Shown in pieces: positions 12,101-23,672 of a stretch of DNA of 60,000 nucleotides. This stretch comes from Polytrichum commune. Lineage: Eukaryota; Streptophyta; Polytrichopsida; Polytrichales; Polytrichaceae. How positions within the stretch are numbered: the first letter of the stretch is position 1; every line of letters starts with the position of its first letter. The notes below the pieces were generated by a model that had not been told where the DNA came from, did no database searches, and saw nothing but the letters and a program-made list of their open reading frames with translations. The stretch is taken from assembly GCA_950295325.1 (NCBI GenBank), contig OX485803.1, positions 27,964,001 through 28,024,000 on the forward strand, in the 5' to 3' direction. A program made the translations under genes and the position numbers.

Positions 12101-12440
12101 AATTGGATTTTGGTAATAATGTCGTTAGGCCTGAAATCTTATTTGAGTGTGAAGTTGGAAATGCTGATATAACGCCTGAAATCAAATTTCCGAAAGTTAA
12201 GTTTGTTCAAAAAAGTGTGTCTTGCTCCCTAGATACCCTAGACAAGGGTATTAAGTGGGCTGACTTAAGTGTGAAATCAATTGGGTTAGAAGTTGATAAG
12301 GTTGTGATTAGGCCTGAATCTGATTTAAGTGTGAAGTGAGTTTGGGTTATATGTTTCTTAGGTTGTGATTGGGCGTGAAATCATATTTGATTTTGAATTT
12401 AGTTCAGGCTAAATGTTACTTAGGTTGTGATTAGGCCTCA
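9145..12440 (+). repeat. palindrome-bearing higher-order tandem array 1b (next large intron of copy A)
   Basis: Same repeat family as 4738-7330, in the same orientation, filling the 3.4-kb intron between exons 8891-9109 and 12504-12739. Palindromes of the GTGTCTCGG family start at 9833, 10075, 10319, 10564, 10870, 11055, 11300, 11544, 11788 and 11972; degenerate ones lie near 9529 and 12215. Spacings of about 184, 244 and 306 bp again differ by one 61-bp sub-repeat. Two introns of the same gene thus hold the same array, suggesting spread within the gene or insertion of a common element. Confidence 0.85.
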
Positions 12441-13549
12441 GCTGAATTGTGCATATGCGCTTATTTGAATTCGGGGAGCTTCTATTATATTTTCTTTCCA
12501 CAGATATCCGAGCAGGCTTCTATTATCTATGAAGATACAGTGCGTCAAGATAGACCGGTTATCAACTTTGAAGTACCCACCGAGCCCTTATCCTTGGTTG
12601 CATACATCGAGGATTGTAGAATGAAGTTATGGGACAATGCATTCCCCACCTTCTTTCGAGGGCAGGATGCTTTTAACAAAACTCACGAATTTCAGGGCTT
12701 CAAAGGAACTGACTTGATTGTGAGAAGAGTACTCTTTCGGTAAGATTTATCCTTCTCCAACTAGAATTCTTGTATTTGTCATATTGATTTGGTTGTTTAC
12801 ATGGCATGTATTTTGATTGCAAGGTATATAACGATGAGGTTTTTTTTAACCCGCAGGTTTTTCAAGTACGAGCTCCTTGCAAAAGGAGCAATAACAAAAG
12901 AAGATCTCCCAATATTTCTCTCTACATGGCTTGACAGGTCGAACTCAACGTGCATGTTCTCTGCAAATCAGCAGCGGACGTGGTCTACCTCGCATCTCAC
13001 AGGAGGTGGATGGTACCTCGACTGTGCTCCTAGTTTCACTCCTTCCTTTGAAACTGAACTTAGGAATTCGAGGGATGCAGTTGGTGACTCTTGTGTTGAG
13101 ATGGTTGATTTACAGGGCATTGAAGACGAGCACGAGAGGGCAAAGGCCCTCTCGCGACGTCTAGAAGAAGATAGGAAGAAAACGCTTAAGGTGAAGGAAG
13201 CTGAGGAGAAAGCGGCCCAGAAAGAGATGGCAAAACTCCACAACTCTCTGGAGAAGACTAACAAGAGGGGGAAGAAGAAGATGAACCCCCCTCCAGAGCC
13301 AGAATGTAAGAGCCCACCTGCGCCTAGTCCTACACATGACTCTGGTTCTCATGCTCCAATTCAGTCTAGAGGAACCAAACGCGATTCCTCCTATGAGCAG
13401 TTAAGCCAAGGAATCCCTGTTTTCACATCGGTTGAGGAGAATGATGGCCAAGTTGGGGAGTGGATTAAAAACTTCTCACTATAGCAAGTCCTTGGTGGCG
13501 ACACGGGCAACTTGAGTCCATTATATGACGAGTTAAAGAGCTTCATTTC

Positions 13550-14489
13550 TGTCGCGACCCTTGCTAGTTTTTCTCCACTTAGCTCAATCGCTTTCCAACT
13601 CTAGCAAGTGTCCCGAGCGCTAACCTGCACATCCCACGCACATGCATGGTTAGCTTTCAAAACCGCGGACCTTCAATCCCATATTTGGTCACCAAACCCT
13701 CCTACACATGCATTCGGGACTCTTTCCCCTTAGTAGGTAACCCATCGCTAAGGTGGACTTCCATCCATGGAAGTCCACTCCCTACTTGGTCATAGTGTTG
13801 CTAGGACAACACTACAACCACCCGGAGCACATTGCCAAGTATGCTCCGGGGGGGTCGGTCGGCAAAGCCGCCTCACCCATATAAGCCTCTAGGACTTTTG
13901 GCGGGGCCCCTCCCCCACCGTCAACATCCCTTTTGTCTCTCTACCAAGAGTTGGGGCCAAGTAGACATTTTCCCTTAGCCGCTGGGTCTAGAAGCCTCCC
14001 TGCAGCTTCAGACCTTCATAACTTCCACGTGCAGTCTCTGAATCTAACAACCAACCACTCTATCGTCATCTACATTTCACGTAGATCCCTATGGACACAT
14101 CACTTGCCCTATTCGGGCAAGTATTGAGGAAGTTATGCCTGTTTAAACCTTTGCAGTCCCGGGAGCCACTCCCAGGCCCCTGCTGTTCCAGGGCGCTGTC
14201 CCGGGAGAGCATCCCACTCAAAGTGCCATATCTCCTAGCTCACACCTCAGATTGAGGTGTTCTTTAGCATTCTAGAATCGGGACGCCATAAGCTACTCAT
14301 AGCTTATGGCTTTACCCTCATGACTCCTAGTCTTTGTGGGTGGGAGGCGTTCTAAACGCCCGGGGCCCTCACCCACATTAGGATCACTTGGTCCCTCTCA
14401 CCAATGGCGTCACAAGTCCCGGGTGTCACTCCGGGGTCCCCCTTGTGCCCATGGTGTTGCGGGCACTCCTCATGGAGAGGTGCGCGACA
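13550..14489 (-). repeat. 3' LTR of the Ty3/gypsy element
   Basis: A 940-bp direct repeat that starts TGTCGCG and ends CGCGACA, so its ends are a 7-bp inverted repeat. It holds a palindrome at 13753-13778 with arm GTGGACTTCCAT and centre CC. The sequence just inside it (14490-14510, minus strand) is only moderately purine-rich, so the polypurine tract is weak. Confidence 0.92.
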
Positions 14490-15317
14490 CTCACCCGCAC
14501 CAAATGGAGTCGATGCCCTCATCGACTATACTTATAGTCGGGCACACCAATTCTCAAGTTGCCATCCTCTCTTGGTGTGGCATTGTGTTTTCTTTAGAGC
14601 GCTACCCCCACAATGCATCTTCAAATTTGGCAAAGTCTCAAAGGTGTCGATCCCAGGTGGTCCGTTTAGGAAAACCCCGGACATCTTGTCCAAGGACCTA
14701 AACTACACTAGACTCACCTACTTTGAGACTTACTTGGGTGACTCTTCCTTTGGGGCCACCCAAGTTAGGCTCCACTAGCCTAACTCTATCATTTTGACAC
14801 AACTAGGTTGGACCTCAACGCTTCTACTAAGTTGCCTCGGTTGCCACTCCGAGATGGCTTTCCTTTGTTAAGCCACGTCTCGATCGCACGGGGGTGATGC
14901 CAAGTCCCGCCCGACTTGGCTCCCACTTTGCTCTTTCGAGACATGGGTTCATGACGCCCATGCGCCAACTCGCATTGGCTCGTGGGTTGCACTTTTATAA
15001 GCACGCGCCATCACCTTGCCCCCGCCCGGACAAGACCATGGCTAAGAGGTTTTTGGTTTTATCCAAGACCCCTCTAAGCCATGGTCCCCATTACTCGGCC
15101 TACCCAACCTAGTTTAGCATATATATTCCTCCCTCTTCCACTAACCAAGCACAAGTACAAGACTAGGACCTCATCTTATACTTTTCTCTTTGCACCACTA
15201 AAGTTGAACTTTATTGCCTTAAGCGAAAATGAACAAGTACATAATGTGGAGGACATTGCCTCCAAGCTAAGGGTGCTACTAACATCTCTCCCCCACTAAA
15301 GGAGATTGATGTCCTCA
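14490..15317 (-). other. non-coding 3' region between gag-pol stop and 3' LTR
   Basis: About 830 bp separate the polyprotein stop from the 3' LTR. No long frame continues here. On the minus strand a run GTGGGGGAGA lies just past the stop (near 15290) and could be an internal purine tract. I see no envelope-like or extra ORF. Confidence 0.5.
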
Positions 15318-18300
15318 TCAATGCCTACGTTTCCTTTTGTTGGACCCTCTAGCCCTAGTTTCTTCAAAGCGCTTCACTATCTCCTTGGCATTCACCATGT
15401 CCCTTGCCGCTACCCAAGTGGCTTCTTTCTCATGAAACCCCCGCCACTTCACCAAATACTCCTTTCCTTTTCGCTTGTGGTTCCTACACTTGAGGATGCC
15501 TTCTACCTCGTACTCCAAATGATCTCCTACAAGGTCGGGAGGTGGCCTAATCACTTGCTTACGATTAGGCCATAAGGTGTCTTCCTTGAACGGCTTTAAT
15601 AGTGAGACATGGAATGTCGGATGCACTTTGATCTCGGGCGGCAACTCCAACTTATAAACATCTTTGAAAACTCGTTCAACAATCGGAAACGGACCCGCAA
15701 ATTTTGACATGAACTTTGGAGTGAGGCCTTCGGGCATTGTGAAGTTTTTCACATTCAACAACACCTTTTGGCCCACCTCATACTCCACTTCGCGTCTTCC
15801 GGCATTGACTTGTTTTTCATAGCGTTTTTGGGCTTTCTCCAACAACAACTTGGTCTTCTCCAAAACTTGTTCACGCTTTTTGGCTAAGTCCTCACCATCT
15901 TGGTTGAACTCTAGTGTTGAATGTGCCCCCTCGAGAGCTAGGTCGGTAGGTTGGAGCGGATCCACTCCGTAAGCCACCTTAAACGGCGATTGCTTGGTCG
16001 CCGAGTGCGTAGCCGAATTGTAGCTAAACTCCGCGAGACCCACATAGTCCGCCCAATCTCGTTGGTCCGCACTCACAAAGTTCCTCAAGTATTGGTTCAA
16101 GACTCCATTCACACGCTCCGTTTGGCCATCCGTTTGGGGATGGAAGGCCGTGCTAAAGGTTAGTTTTGTTCCAACCTTCCGAAAGAAATGCCTCCAAAAT
16201 GCGCTTGTGAACTTTGGATCTCGATCCGAGACGATTACTCTCGGCAACCCGTGATGCCTCCACCATGCATTGAGAAAGAGCTTTGCGGTCTCCAACGCGG
16301 TTGCCGTTCCCACGGTCGGCACCATGTGTGCCAACTTACTAAACCGATCCACCATCACGAAGATGGCATCATAGCCTTGTGACTCCGGTAAACTCGTAAT
16401 AAAGTCCATGGAAACGCTATGCCATGGCCCCGGCGGGATAGGCAACGGTTGCAATAAGCCGGCTTGCTTTTGATAAGAGGCTCGGTTTAATTGGCATTTG
16501 ACACAAGTCTTCACAAAGTGGGCGATTTCTTCTTTCATGCACGGCCAATAATACCTCCTTGACACCGCCGCTATGGTGGTTTTTTCTCCTCTATGGCCGG
16601 CGATGGGACTATCATGTTCCTCCTCCAAAACCAATAGCCTCAACTTGCCTTGTGGCACATACACCCGACTTTGCTTATACTTGAGCAATCCGTCCACCAA
16701 CTTGATCTCCTTAAGCGCCTTGCCTTTGCGAAGCTCGCCTAGAAACACTTGTGCTTCGGGATCGTTGACGTACCCCTCCCTTAACTTACGATGCAAGTCA
16801 CATTCACCTTTGTACATTAGCCACAAGCTTTGACTTGTGCCCATTTCTTGGAACTCTTCACGTCTACTTAACGCGTCCGGCACCACATTATCACGGCCCG
16901 GTTTGTGGATCAACTCCACGTTCATAAGCGCCAAGGTATCGTACCACCGCAATTGCTTGGCGCTCACTTGCGTTTGTGTCTCGAAATACTTCAACGACAC
17001 GTTGTCCGTGTACACCTTGGTCTTGTGCAACCCCAAATAATGTTGCCACGTCTTCAAGCAATGTACTACGGCGAAGAGCTCCTTTTCATGAGTTGGCCAT
17101 CGTCTTTGACAACCATCGAGTTTCTTGCTCTCATAAGCAATGGGCCGTCCATCTTGCATCAACACTCCGCCAATTGCAAAATCGCTCGCATCCGTATGCA
17201 CCTCAAAAGGCTTGTCAAACTCCGGGAACTTTAGTACGGGCGGCGAAGACAATTTGCTCTTGAGCTCCCAAAAAGCTTGGTGACAAGGTTCGTCCCATTC
17301 TTGGGATACCCCTTTCTTCAACAAGTCGGACAAAGGCCTAGCAACCTTAGAAAAATCTCGAATGAAGCGGCGGTAGTAATTGGCTAGGCCAAGGAACGAC
17401 CTAAGCCCTTTTTGAGTCGATGGCCGCTTCCATTCTTGAATCGCCTTTACCTTTTTCATGTCCGGCTTAATTCCATCCTTGGTCACCACATGGCCTAAGA
17501 ACTCAATTTCATTTTGAGCAAAATCGCTCTTCTCCCCGTTAGCATACAACTTGTTGTCCCTTAGTTTTCGAAGCACCACCTCAAGGTGCCGTGCATGCTC
17601 CTCCGCCATCTTGGAATACACCAAGATGTCGTCGATATAGATTATTACGAAATCGTCGGTTTCCTCTCGAAAGATGGTATTCATAAGGGTTGTGAATGTC
17701 GAGGGCGCATTACACAACCCGAAAGGCATCACCAAAAACTCGTAAGACCCATACCTTGTGCGGCACGCCGTCTTTTCAACATCTTCATTCGCGATTCGAA
17801 TTTGATAATACCCGGATTTTAAGTCAATACGACTAAAATACTTAGCTCCCGCCAATCGGTCGAAAAGATCATCAATCCGAGGTAGCGGGTAGTTGTTTTT
17901 TATAGTCACCTTATTCAAGGCCCTATAATCGATACACATGCGTAACTTGCCATCTTTTTTATCCACAAAGAGCACCGGGGCCCCATATGGTGATTTACTC
18001 GGCCTAATGTAACCTCTTGATAGCAAGTCATTGAGTTGCTTCTTCAATTCTAGCAACTCTTTTTGGTTCAATCGATAAGGTGCCTTGGACGGTGGCTCGG
18101 ACCCCGGGATCACCTCGATCTTGTGATCGACTTCTCTCGTTGGCGGTAACTCTTGGGGCAACTCGTCGGCGAGTACATCCTTGTACCTCCCTAATACATC
18201 GCGAATGTGCTTTGGAGGAGGCCCATCGGTTTTAGCCTCCTCGTGAGTTCTTTGGTGTTGCTCCATTCGGACCACCACAACCATTTGTACTTTGGACATT

Positions 18301-19958
18301 CGGTCTATCGAGACCAAATTCAACTTGCCTCCTCCCGCCATAGGAGTCCTCGTCAACTTTAAAGTCATTTCCTTGCCATTACGACAAACTACAAGCCGCA
18401 CCGGCTTGCGCCTCACATCCACCGTGTGAGTCTCGAAGAAGGTGTCCCCCAAAATGAGGTCCACCTCATCCATTTCACAAAGTGTGAAATTCTCCTTAAA
18501 CTCCAACGTCCCACACTTTAAGTTCACGTTCAACGCTACCTCCTTCGTCTCATGCGGCTCGCCCTTTGCGAACCGCACGTTAATGGGCTTGCCCGCTCTA
18601 CCCGTTGGCAAGCCCAATTCCTTCGCAAGTTTCGGGCTCATGAAGGAGTGCGTTGCCCCTGTATCAACCAAGCATGAGACATTCCGACCATTGATTTCGG
18701 CTTCAAGGAACAAAAGACTTGGCCTTGGCTTAAGGCTACTAGCCTTGGCCACAAAGCCACCTTCTAGCATTTGGTCGGCGGTACAACCACGATTTGTCTT
18801 GACACTCACCTTGTTGTCGGGGCACGCCGCTTGAAAATGACCAAGTTTGCCACATTTGTGGCACCGCTTGTCCTTCATGTCGCCTCCTTTAATTCCTACA
18901 TTGGGTGGTTTTCCTCCTTGGTAGCCACCCTTGGTGGAATTTGTCCCGTCGGGTTGTCCTTTGAAATGGTTGGATGGCCCAAATTTCTTGCGTTCTTTGC
19001 CTCGAGACATATTTCGACTCGAGCCGCTTTGTTGTGCGGGGCCGCTTGACTTTCTTTCGGGGCCGTCGGCTTCAATTCTCTCCGCAATCTTAATGATCCC
19101 CGCCACGTCCTCGGGAAGCTTTGGAAACTTGAACAAGGCGTCTACCACCCACTTTTGTAAGCCACCTAAGAAAATGCATCTCTTGGCAAATTCATCCATC
19201 TTAGGTGTAGCATTCATTTGGGCGTTAAAATCGCGCACATAGGCCTTAAGGGACCCCGTGTGCCTCATTTGCACCAAGTTCATTCCCTCCCGCAATTCTT
19301 GGTACTCCGGCGTGAACCTATCAACAAGCAATTCCTTGAAGCCGACCCAAGTCAAGTTTGCCACCAACTCGGGCTCTTGTTCTTTTTTGCTCGTCCACCA
19401 TTGGAGCGCATGGTCTTTCAAAAAGGTCACCGCTATGGAGACCTTGTCGTCTTCATCGGGCCTTTGGACATCGTAGTAGTTGTCCATTTCCAATAAAAAT
19501 TCTTTGACCTTTCTTGCCTTACCAAGCCCCGAAAAGGTACTTGGCATATTTACCTTGGCCAACTTCTTTGTTGAAGAAGAAGGCCTAGCCCCTTGCATCA
19601 TAAGGAGCTCGATCATTTTGTCTTGGCGAGCTCTCTCGTCCTTGACACGCTTGAGCTCTTGATTCACGGAGTCCATGAACTCAAGCATTTTGAGTTGGAA
19701 TTTTAATCCAACATCACCACCTTCCAAGCTTTCGGGCGCATTTGGAAGTCTAGCCCCCGAATTTTCTTCGAGGTTTTCGGGACCCCTTTCTAGGGACTCC
19801 TCCACTTCCTCACCGGTTGCACCATCATCCCCACCATTGTTAATAGACTCAATGGCGGGGTCAACATCCTCTTCAACATGATCTTTGTTCCGTTTTGAGC
19901 GTCGCAACTTTTTAGAAGTCCCCGCCTCACCATCGTTACCCGCACGTTTGGTAGCCAT
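15318..19958 (-). CDS. gag-pol polyprotein, Ty3/gypsy chromovirus (1546 aa)
   Basis: A single frame from the ATG at 19958 encodes all retrotransposon functions. Approximate residues: gag 140-300; zinc knuckle [14 protein letters not shown] at 366; aspartic protease VDTGATHS at 431; reverse transcriptase 625-800 with YIDD at 774-777; RNase H from about 920 (HTDASD); integrase HHCC zinc site 1115-1157 and catalytic D1185, D1245 and E1281 (D35E spacing); chromodomain 1482-1535 (YLVKWRGF). The length is normal for a single-ORF chromovirus and no catalytic residue is missing. In this group the chromodomain is thought to guide integration to particular chromatin. Transcription would start in the right-hand LTR. 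Confidence 0.97.
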   Translation of the reverse strand: MATKRAGNDGEAGTSKKLRRSKRNKDHVEEDVDPAIESINNGGDDGATGEEVEESLERGPENLEENSGARLPNAPESLEGGDVGLKFQLKMLEFMDSVNQELKRVKDERARQDKMIELLMMQGARPSSSTKKLAKVNMPSTFSGLGKARKVKEFLLEMDNYYDVQRPDEDDKVSIAVTFLKDHALQWWTSKKEQEPELVANLTWVGFKELLVDRFTPEYQELREGMNLVQMRHTGSLKAYVRDFNAQMNATPKMDEFAKRCIFLGGLQKWVVDALFKFPKLPEDVAGIIKIAERIEADGPERKSSGPAQQSGSSRNMSRGKERKKFGPSNHFKGQPDGTNSTKGGYQGGKPPNVGIKGGDMKDKRCHKCGKLGHFQAACPDNKVSVKTNRGCTADQMLEGGFVAKASSLKPRPSLLFLEAEINGRNVSCLVDTGATHSFMSPKLAKELGLPTGRAGKPINVRFAKGEPHETKEVALNVNLKCGTLEFKENFTLCEMDEVDLILGDTFFETHTVDVRRKPVRLVVCRNGKEMTLKLTRTPMAGGGKLNLVSIDRMSKVQMVVVVRMEQHQRTHEEAKTDGPPPKHIRDVLGRYKDVLADELPQELPPTREVDHKIEVIPGSEPPSKAPYRLNQKELLELKKQLNDLLSRGYIRPSKSPYGAPVLFVDKKDGKLRMCIDYRALNKVTIKNNYPLPRIDDLFDRLAGAKYFSRIDLKSGYYQIRIANEDVEKTACRTRYGSYEFLVMPFGLCNAPSTFTTLMNTIFREETDDFVIIYIDDILVYSKMAEEHARHLEVVLRKLRDNKLYANGEKSDFAQNEIEFLGHVVTKDGIKPDMKKVKAIQEWKRPSTQKGLRSFLGLANYYRRFIRDFSKVARPLSDLLKKGVSQEWDEPCHQAFWELKSKLSSPPVLKFPEFDKPFEVHTDASDFAIGGVLMQDGRPIAYESKKLDGCQRRWPTHEKELFAVVHCLKTWQHYLGLHKTKVYTDNVSLKYFETQTQVSAKQLRWYDTLALMNVELIHKPGRDNVVPDALSRREEFQEMGTSQSLWLMYKGECDLHRKLREGYVNDPEAQVFLGELRKGKALKEIKLVDGLLKYKQSRVYVPQGKLRLLVLEEEHDSPIAGHRGEKTTIAAVSRRYYWPCMKEEIAHFVKTCVKCQLNRASYQKQAGLLQPLPIPPGPWHSVSMDFITSLPESQGYDAIFVMVDRFSKLAHMVPTVGTATALETAKLFLNAWWRHHGLPRVIVSDRDPKFTSAFWRHFFRKVGTKLTFSTAFHPQTDGQTERVNGVLNQYLRNFVSADQRDWADYVGLAEFSYNSATHSATKQSPFKVAYGVDPLQPTDLALEGAHSTLEFNQDGEDLAKKREQVLEKTKLLLEKAQKRYEKQVNAGRREVEYEVGQKVLLNVKNFTMPEGLTPKFMSKFAGPFPIVERVFKDVYKLELPPEIKVHPTFHVSLLKPFKEDTLWPNRKQVIRPPPDLVGDHLEYEVEGILKCRNHKRKGKEYLVKWRGFHEKEATWVAARDMVNAKEIVKRFEETRARGSNKRKRRH

Positions 19959-19994
19959 CTCTCCTTCAAAGTGCTAGCTCAAAGACGAAACCCT

Positions 19995-20006
19995 GCTCTG
20001 ATACCA
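19995..20006 (-). other. primer binding site, initiator tRNA-Met type
   Basis: On the minus strand, 2 nt after the 5' LTR, the sequence TGGTATCAGAGC matches the complement of the 3' end of plant initiator tRNA-Met, the standard primer for plant Ty3/gypsy elements. Confidence 0.9.
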
Positions 20007-20008
20007 CG

Positions 20009-20948
20009 TGTCGCGACCCTTGCTAGTTTTTCTCCACTTAGCTCAATCGCTTTCCAACTCTAGCAAGTGTCCCGAGCGCTAACCTGCACATCCCACGCAC
20101 ATGCATGGTTAGCTTTCAAAACCGCGGACCTTCAATCCCATATTTGGTCACCAAACCCTCCTACACATGCATTCGGGACTCTTTCCCCTTAGTAGGTAAC
20201 CCATCGCTAAGGTGGACTTCCATCCATGGAAGTCCACTCCCTACTTGGTCATAGTGTTGCTAGGACAACACTACAACCACCCGGAGCACATTGCCAAGTA
20301 TGCTCCGGGGGGGTCGGTCGGCAAAGCCGCCTCACCCATATAAGCCTCTAGGACTTTTGGCGGGGCCCCTCCCCCACCGTCAACATCCCTTTTGTCTCTC
20401 TACCAAGAGTTGGGGCCAAGTAGACATTTTCCCTTAGCCGCTGGGTCTAGAAGCCTCCCTGCAGCTTCAGACCTTCATAACTTCCACGTGCAGTCTCTGA
20501 ATCTAACAACCAACCACTCTATCGTCATCTACATTTCACGTAGATCCCTATGGACACATCACTTGCCCTATTCGGGCAAGTATTGAGGAAGTTATGCCTG
20601 TTTAAACCTTTGCAGTCCCGGGAGCCACTCCCAGGCCCCTGCTGTTCCAGGGCGCTGTCCCGGGAGAGCATCCCACTCAAAGTGCCATATCTCCTAGCTC
20701 ACACCTCAGATTGAGGTGTTCTTTAGCATTCTAGAATCGGGACGCCATAAGCTACTCATAGCTTATGGCTTTACCCTCATGACTCCTAGTCTTTGTGGGT
20801 GGGAGGCGTTCTAAACGCCCGGGGCCCTCACCCACATTAGGATCACTTGGTCCCTCTCACCAATGGCGTCACAAGTCCCGGGTGTCACTCCGGGGTCCCC
20901 CTTGTGCCCATGGTGTTGCGGGCACTCCTCATGGAGAGGTGCGCGACA
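20009..20948 (-). repeat. 5' LTR of the Ty3/gypsy element
   Basis: 940 bp, the same length as the left LTR and with no difference that I noticed. It should hold the promoter for gag-pol. The TGTCGCG/CGCGACA ends are followed by the target duplication ATTTC at 20949. Confidence 0.92.
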
Positions 20949-21137
20949 ATTTCTAAGGTACCATACTGCTCAACAACTTTGCTTTGTTTATGTTTTCATT
21001 CAATTCTAATTCTCAAGCTGCGGGGTCCCATGAATGAGTTCTCAAGTTTCTTTCAATCATTCGTAGGTCATCATTCTCATTACAATGACATCCAACACAT
21101 TGCTTTGTTAGTTTGATAAATTTATTTTCATGCGCAG

Positions 21138-22239
21138 CACTCAAGTGACAAAGGCCGACGCTACAAAGGATCTGCTGCGGAAGTACCCTGTGTGGACTTG
21201 ATTCTTGCAGATCTTCCAGAGGGCCTTCCTGTTCCAGGAATTTCGAATCCACCTTCGTCTATTCCCGCCTGGAACATAGAACCTGAGGATTGGTTTCAAA
21301 CAATCTTTGATTTCGCAGACCATCACCTCCAAGACGATGGGGCGATAATTTTGTTCCATCCTTTTCGAATGTCTACGAAGTCAATCATTCTTGGGTACTG
21401 TTCCACGTATGGATTTGTTGTTCGCAAAGAGTGGTGGGGGATGAACAAGCTTCACCTGACGTCACCAATTAATCCAGTCTTGACTGTGAGTTCATTTTAT
21501 GATATGACTTATTGCTAATTTGATTGATAGTTGTATCTTATGTTATTAATCTTGTGAAACTAATCTTCCATTTCATTTGCTGGAATGTGCTTAATGATTT
21601 TTATCTTATTTCGTAAGTAAAGTAATTAACTGTTTTTGTAATCTGCAGACCATGAGGTTTGGAATAACTTTAGTTGTGAGGAGCATTCCGGAGGTGCGTG
21701 CTTCCAGATTTTCCTTTCAACATATCCCTGCACTAGACCGTCACGGGGTTGATGTGGCACGGGATGACATTCTCCAGAACTTGGTGTCAAGGGAGGATCA
21801 GTTAATGGATGGATCCACCCCTTGGCGTGGTCCTCGCGAAAAATCCCTCGCCCTTATACAAATGCTCATTCAGGCATCTTCTTCACCCGGGGATATTGTT
21901 CTAGACTGCTCTACAGCTACGGGTACGTTGAACATCTCTTCATGTTTAAGTAAATAACCGTTGACCATTTCATGCTAATTAATTTTTATGTTGTTTGAGA
22001 ACTGAACTTCATTGTTTTCTTATATTGCAGGAGTTTCTATTCATGCGTGCCGCAATGTGAACCGTCACATTGCGGCATTAGAGGCTGACAAGGCAATTTT
22101 TGAAGCCTTGATCGCTCCTCTAATTCGATCTGCTTCGGCCATAGAAGTGAAATCAAGAGATGTTGTCATGTCAGAGGATCCAGATAGCGAAATCATTGTT
22201 GTTCAGAAGATCGTGAAGAAGTCAAGGTTTAGTAAGTGA
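21138..22239 (+). CDS. copy A methyltransferase-like domain exons
   Basis: Three exons (21138-21485, 21649-21922, 22031-about 22225) with consensus introns encode a class-beta arrangement, the DPPY-like motif first and the SAM-binding glycine motif later. Where active enzymes have (D/N/S)PP(Y/F/W), this copy has LADLPEG and copy C has FADIPEN. Where enzymes have DxFxGxG, this copy has DCSTATG and copy C has DWQCGVG. Then ACRNVNRHIAALEAD matches the usual A-x(4)-R-x(3)-G/A-x-E-x-D segment after motif I. The fold is therefore recognisable, but activity is uncertain. The block PWRGPREK sits where active enzymes have a K-P segment. Confidence 0.65.
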
Positions 22240-22244
22240 GTATA

Positions 22245-23291
22245 CAGTCTAACCTTGATAATGTCATCCTTGTTAATAGAACACCTTGATATTGTCACCT
22301 AAAAGTTTGAAACCGATTTTCATAGTGTAAAACTCCCTCGTTATTATCCCTATCACCCTTGATAATGTCACTATTTTTTTTCAAAATCCGTAGTGTAAAT
22401 GAGATAATATCAAGTATGGATGGATTGTATGGGTGGGCATGGGTTCGATATTATTGTTCATGGGTGAGCATGGGCTAAAGCAAAGCATATTGGGGATCAT
22501 TGAATGAGCTCTCATTCAATGCTTCGGCATAGTGGGATGCCTTGTGTAATTTCAAATTTGGTACGTGTTTCGGAGTCCAAATGCTCAATCCAAAATGGAG
22601 GAAGCAACTTTGGAATTGGGTAGACTCATTGCTGCATTAAATTTGGGTTTGGATGTTGAAGGCAAGCATGTAGAAAAGCTTTGTCCTTTGGAGTACATAA
22701 ACATGGAAGGTGAAGATGATTTTGAGGTGGAATTTTCTACTGAGGAGCTTGTGCAATTAGTGCAAGATGGCGAACAGGTTCTTGATTCCATGGAAGTGGA
22801 CCCATTGATTGTTGATAGCAGTGATGATGAGTCTAAAGTAGTGAAGCTAAGCGATGCACAAAAATATGCTAAAGATGTTTTGAATTTTATGGCTAGCCAA
22901 GGTTCTCAAATTTTCAGCACTCATGAGTTGTTAGAAATGGAAAAAATCCATGACAAACTCATTAGAATTGGTGTTGCACATTTAACATCAACAAAACAAT
23001 GTGAAATTAGAAGCTTCTTTGTCTCTAGTGAGAGGTCTTTACCTGATCTCAATGACACATTATGATGTGCTCTTGTTGTTATTCACAATTTTGAATTAGA
23101 TTTTACATTCAAAAACATTGAAGTCTCGTATTTGTTATTTAAAAAAAAATTGTAATTATATTTTGATTTTCTACATATTTTTTGATAATATCACATTATG
23201 CACAAAATGTGACATTATCAAGTATGTCACACCTTATTTATATCACACTTTTTGGTGAAACGGAGGGTGTGACATTATCAAGGTTAGGGTG
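22245..23291 (+). mobile_element. pogo-like (Tc1/mariner) element, internally deleted, in the last intron of copy A
   Basis: The ends are inverted: left CAGTCTAACCTTGATAATGT, and the right end read inward CACCCTAACCTTGATAATGT. TA is duplicated at 22243-22244 and 23292-23293. Only the C-terminal part of a transposase remains. A related copy lies inverted at 27182-28182. The insertion separates the exon ending near 22225 from the last exon (23381) of copy A and may lengthen the intron without affecting splicing. Confidence 0.85.
22595..23065 (+). pseudogene. C-terminal remnant of a pogo/Tigger-type transposase
   Basis: The frame from the internal ATG encodes about 156 residues. It has an EYINMEGEDDFEVEFSTEEL block followed by an acidic DSSDDESK and a helical region ending in a KIHDKL segment. 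Plant pogo/Tigger-type transposases end in this way, with an acidic stretch and a helical tail after the DDE domain. The DNA-binding and DDE domains are absent, so the element cannot move by itself. Confidence 0.65.
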
Positions 23292-23672
23292 TAGCTACTA
23301 TTTCTACTACTAGTGATATATTTTCTTATTTGCTTTCATTTGAGGCGGTTTTATGACCATGTTGCCATTTGCATTTGCAGAAGCGGTAATTTGAGATACC
23401 CTAGTCACCGCCCTTTTTTTTGTGACCCTAAGTTCTATCCAAGCCCTCCAAAGTCATGGCGGCTCCCTTCATACGCAAATGACGTTGCCAATGATTTAGC
23501 GGAAGGTTCATATCGTACATTTAGACCTAAGGAGTTGATGCTAAACGGTATAGAGTATGTTGATTTAGAAGCTGTTGAGTCTGAGGATGAAGGTTCTTCA
23601 GATGCAGATAGTACAGATTCTAAAGTCTCTGTAGCATTATTTGAGCATTGTGATTTCGATTATATGTCTTAG

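Larger units (their letters stand above)
13550..20948 (-). mobile_element. full-length Ty3/gypsy chromovirus-type LTR retrotransposon
   Basis: Two LTRs of 940 bp (13550-14489 and 20009-20948) enclose one intact gag-pol frame on the minus strand. The target duplication ATTTC is perfect (13545-13549 and 20949-20953). The LTRs read as identical by eye, so the insertion is young. The primer site next to the 5' LTR (right end) fits initiator tRNA-Met. The insertion lies 4 bp before the 3' end of a copy A exon (the ATTTCTAAG|gtacc context is restored when the element is removed). It is probably autonomous, since no break is visible in the polyprotein. Confidence 0.95.
3886..23672 (+). pseudogene. 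copy A: ParB-like / degenerate DNA methyltransferase fusion gene, interrupted
   Basis: Probable exons: 3886-about 4170 (basic N-terminus), 4326-4397, 4490-4570, 7360-7446, 7537-8189, 8292-8487, 8610-8801, 8891-9109, 12504-12739, 12857-13549 plus 20954-20957, 21138-21485, 21649-21922, 22031-about 22225 and 23381-23672. Exons from 7537 onward align with copy C and keep consensus splice sites. Exon 7537-8189 has an acidic stretch and a ParB/DGQHR-like domain with MFFVCDGNHRRQAW. Exon 12857 has GGGWYLDC and a Lys-rich coil. Exon 21138 has DLILADLPEGLPVP where a methyltransferase has DPPY, then a beta-strand-like DDGAIILFHP. Exons 21649-22031 have PWRGPREK and GDIVLDCSTATG, in the position of the SAM-binding motif, giving class-beta motif order. 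Lesions: an in-frame TAG at 13482-13484 and a Ty3/gypsy insertion 4 bp before the exon end. Catalysis is doubtful because both key motifs are altered. Confidence 0.75.

Noticed and set aside
6495-12339. Small ORFs in the intronic arrays (for example 9422-9649 and 12103-12339)
   Set aside because: They repeat the same peptide because the DNA is a tandem repeat; no coding signal beyond that.
4738-12440. Palindromes as bacterial-type transcription terminators
   Set aside because: No T-run follows them, they lie within introns, and the repeat is a satellite-like array.
13933-14127. Identical 64-codon ORFs at 13933 and 20392
   Set aside because: They are the same LTR segment in the two LTRs and not a gene pair.
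14336-14701. ORFs in the LTRs (also at 45646, 47289 and 52768)
   Set aside because: They occur at the same place in every LTR copy, are Pro/Arg-rich, and carry no domain; treated as LTR sequence.
15306-19881. Many plus-strand ORFs of 60-130 codons across the Ty3/gypsy element
   Set aside because: They are antisense shadows of the intact gag-pol frame.
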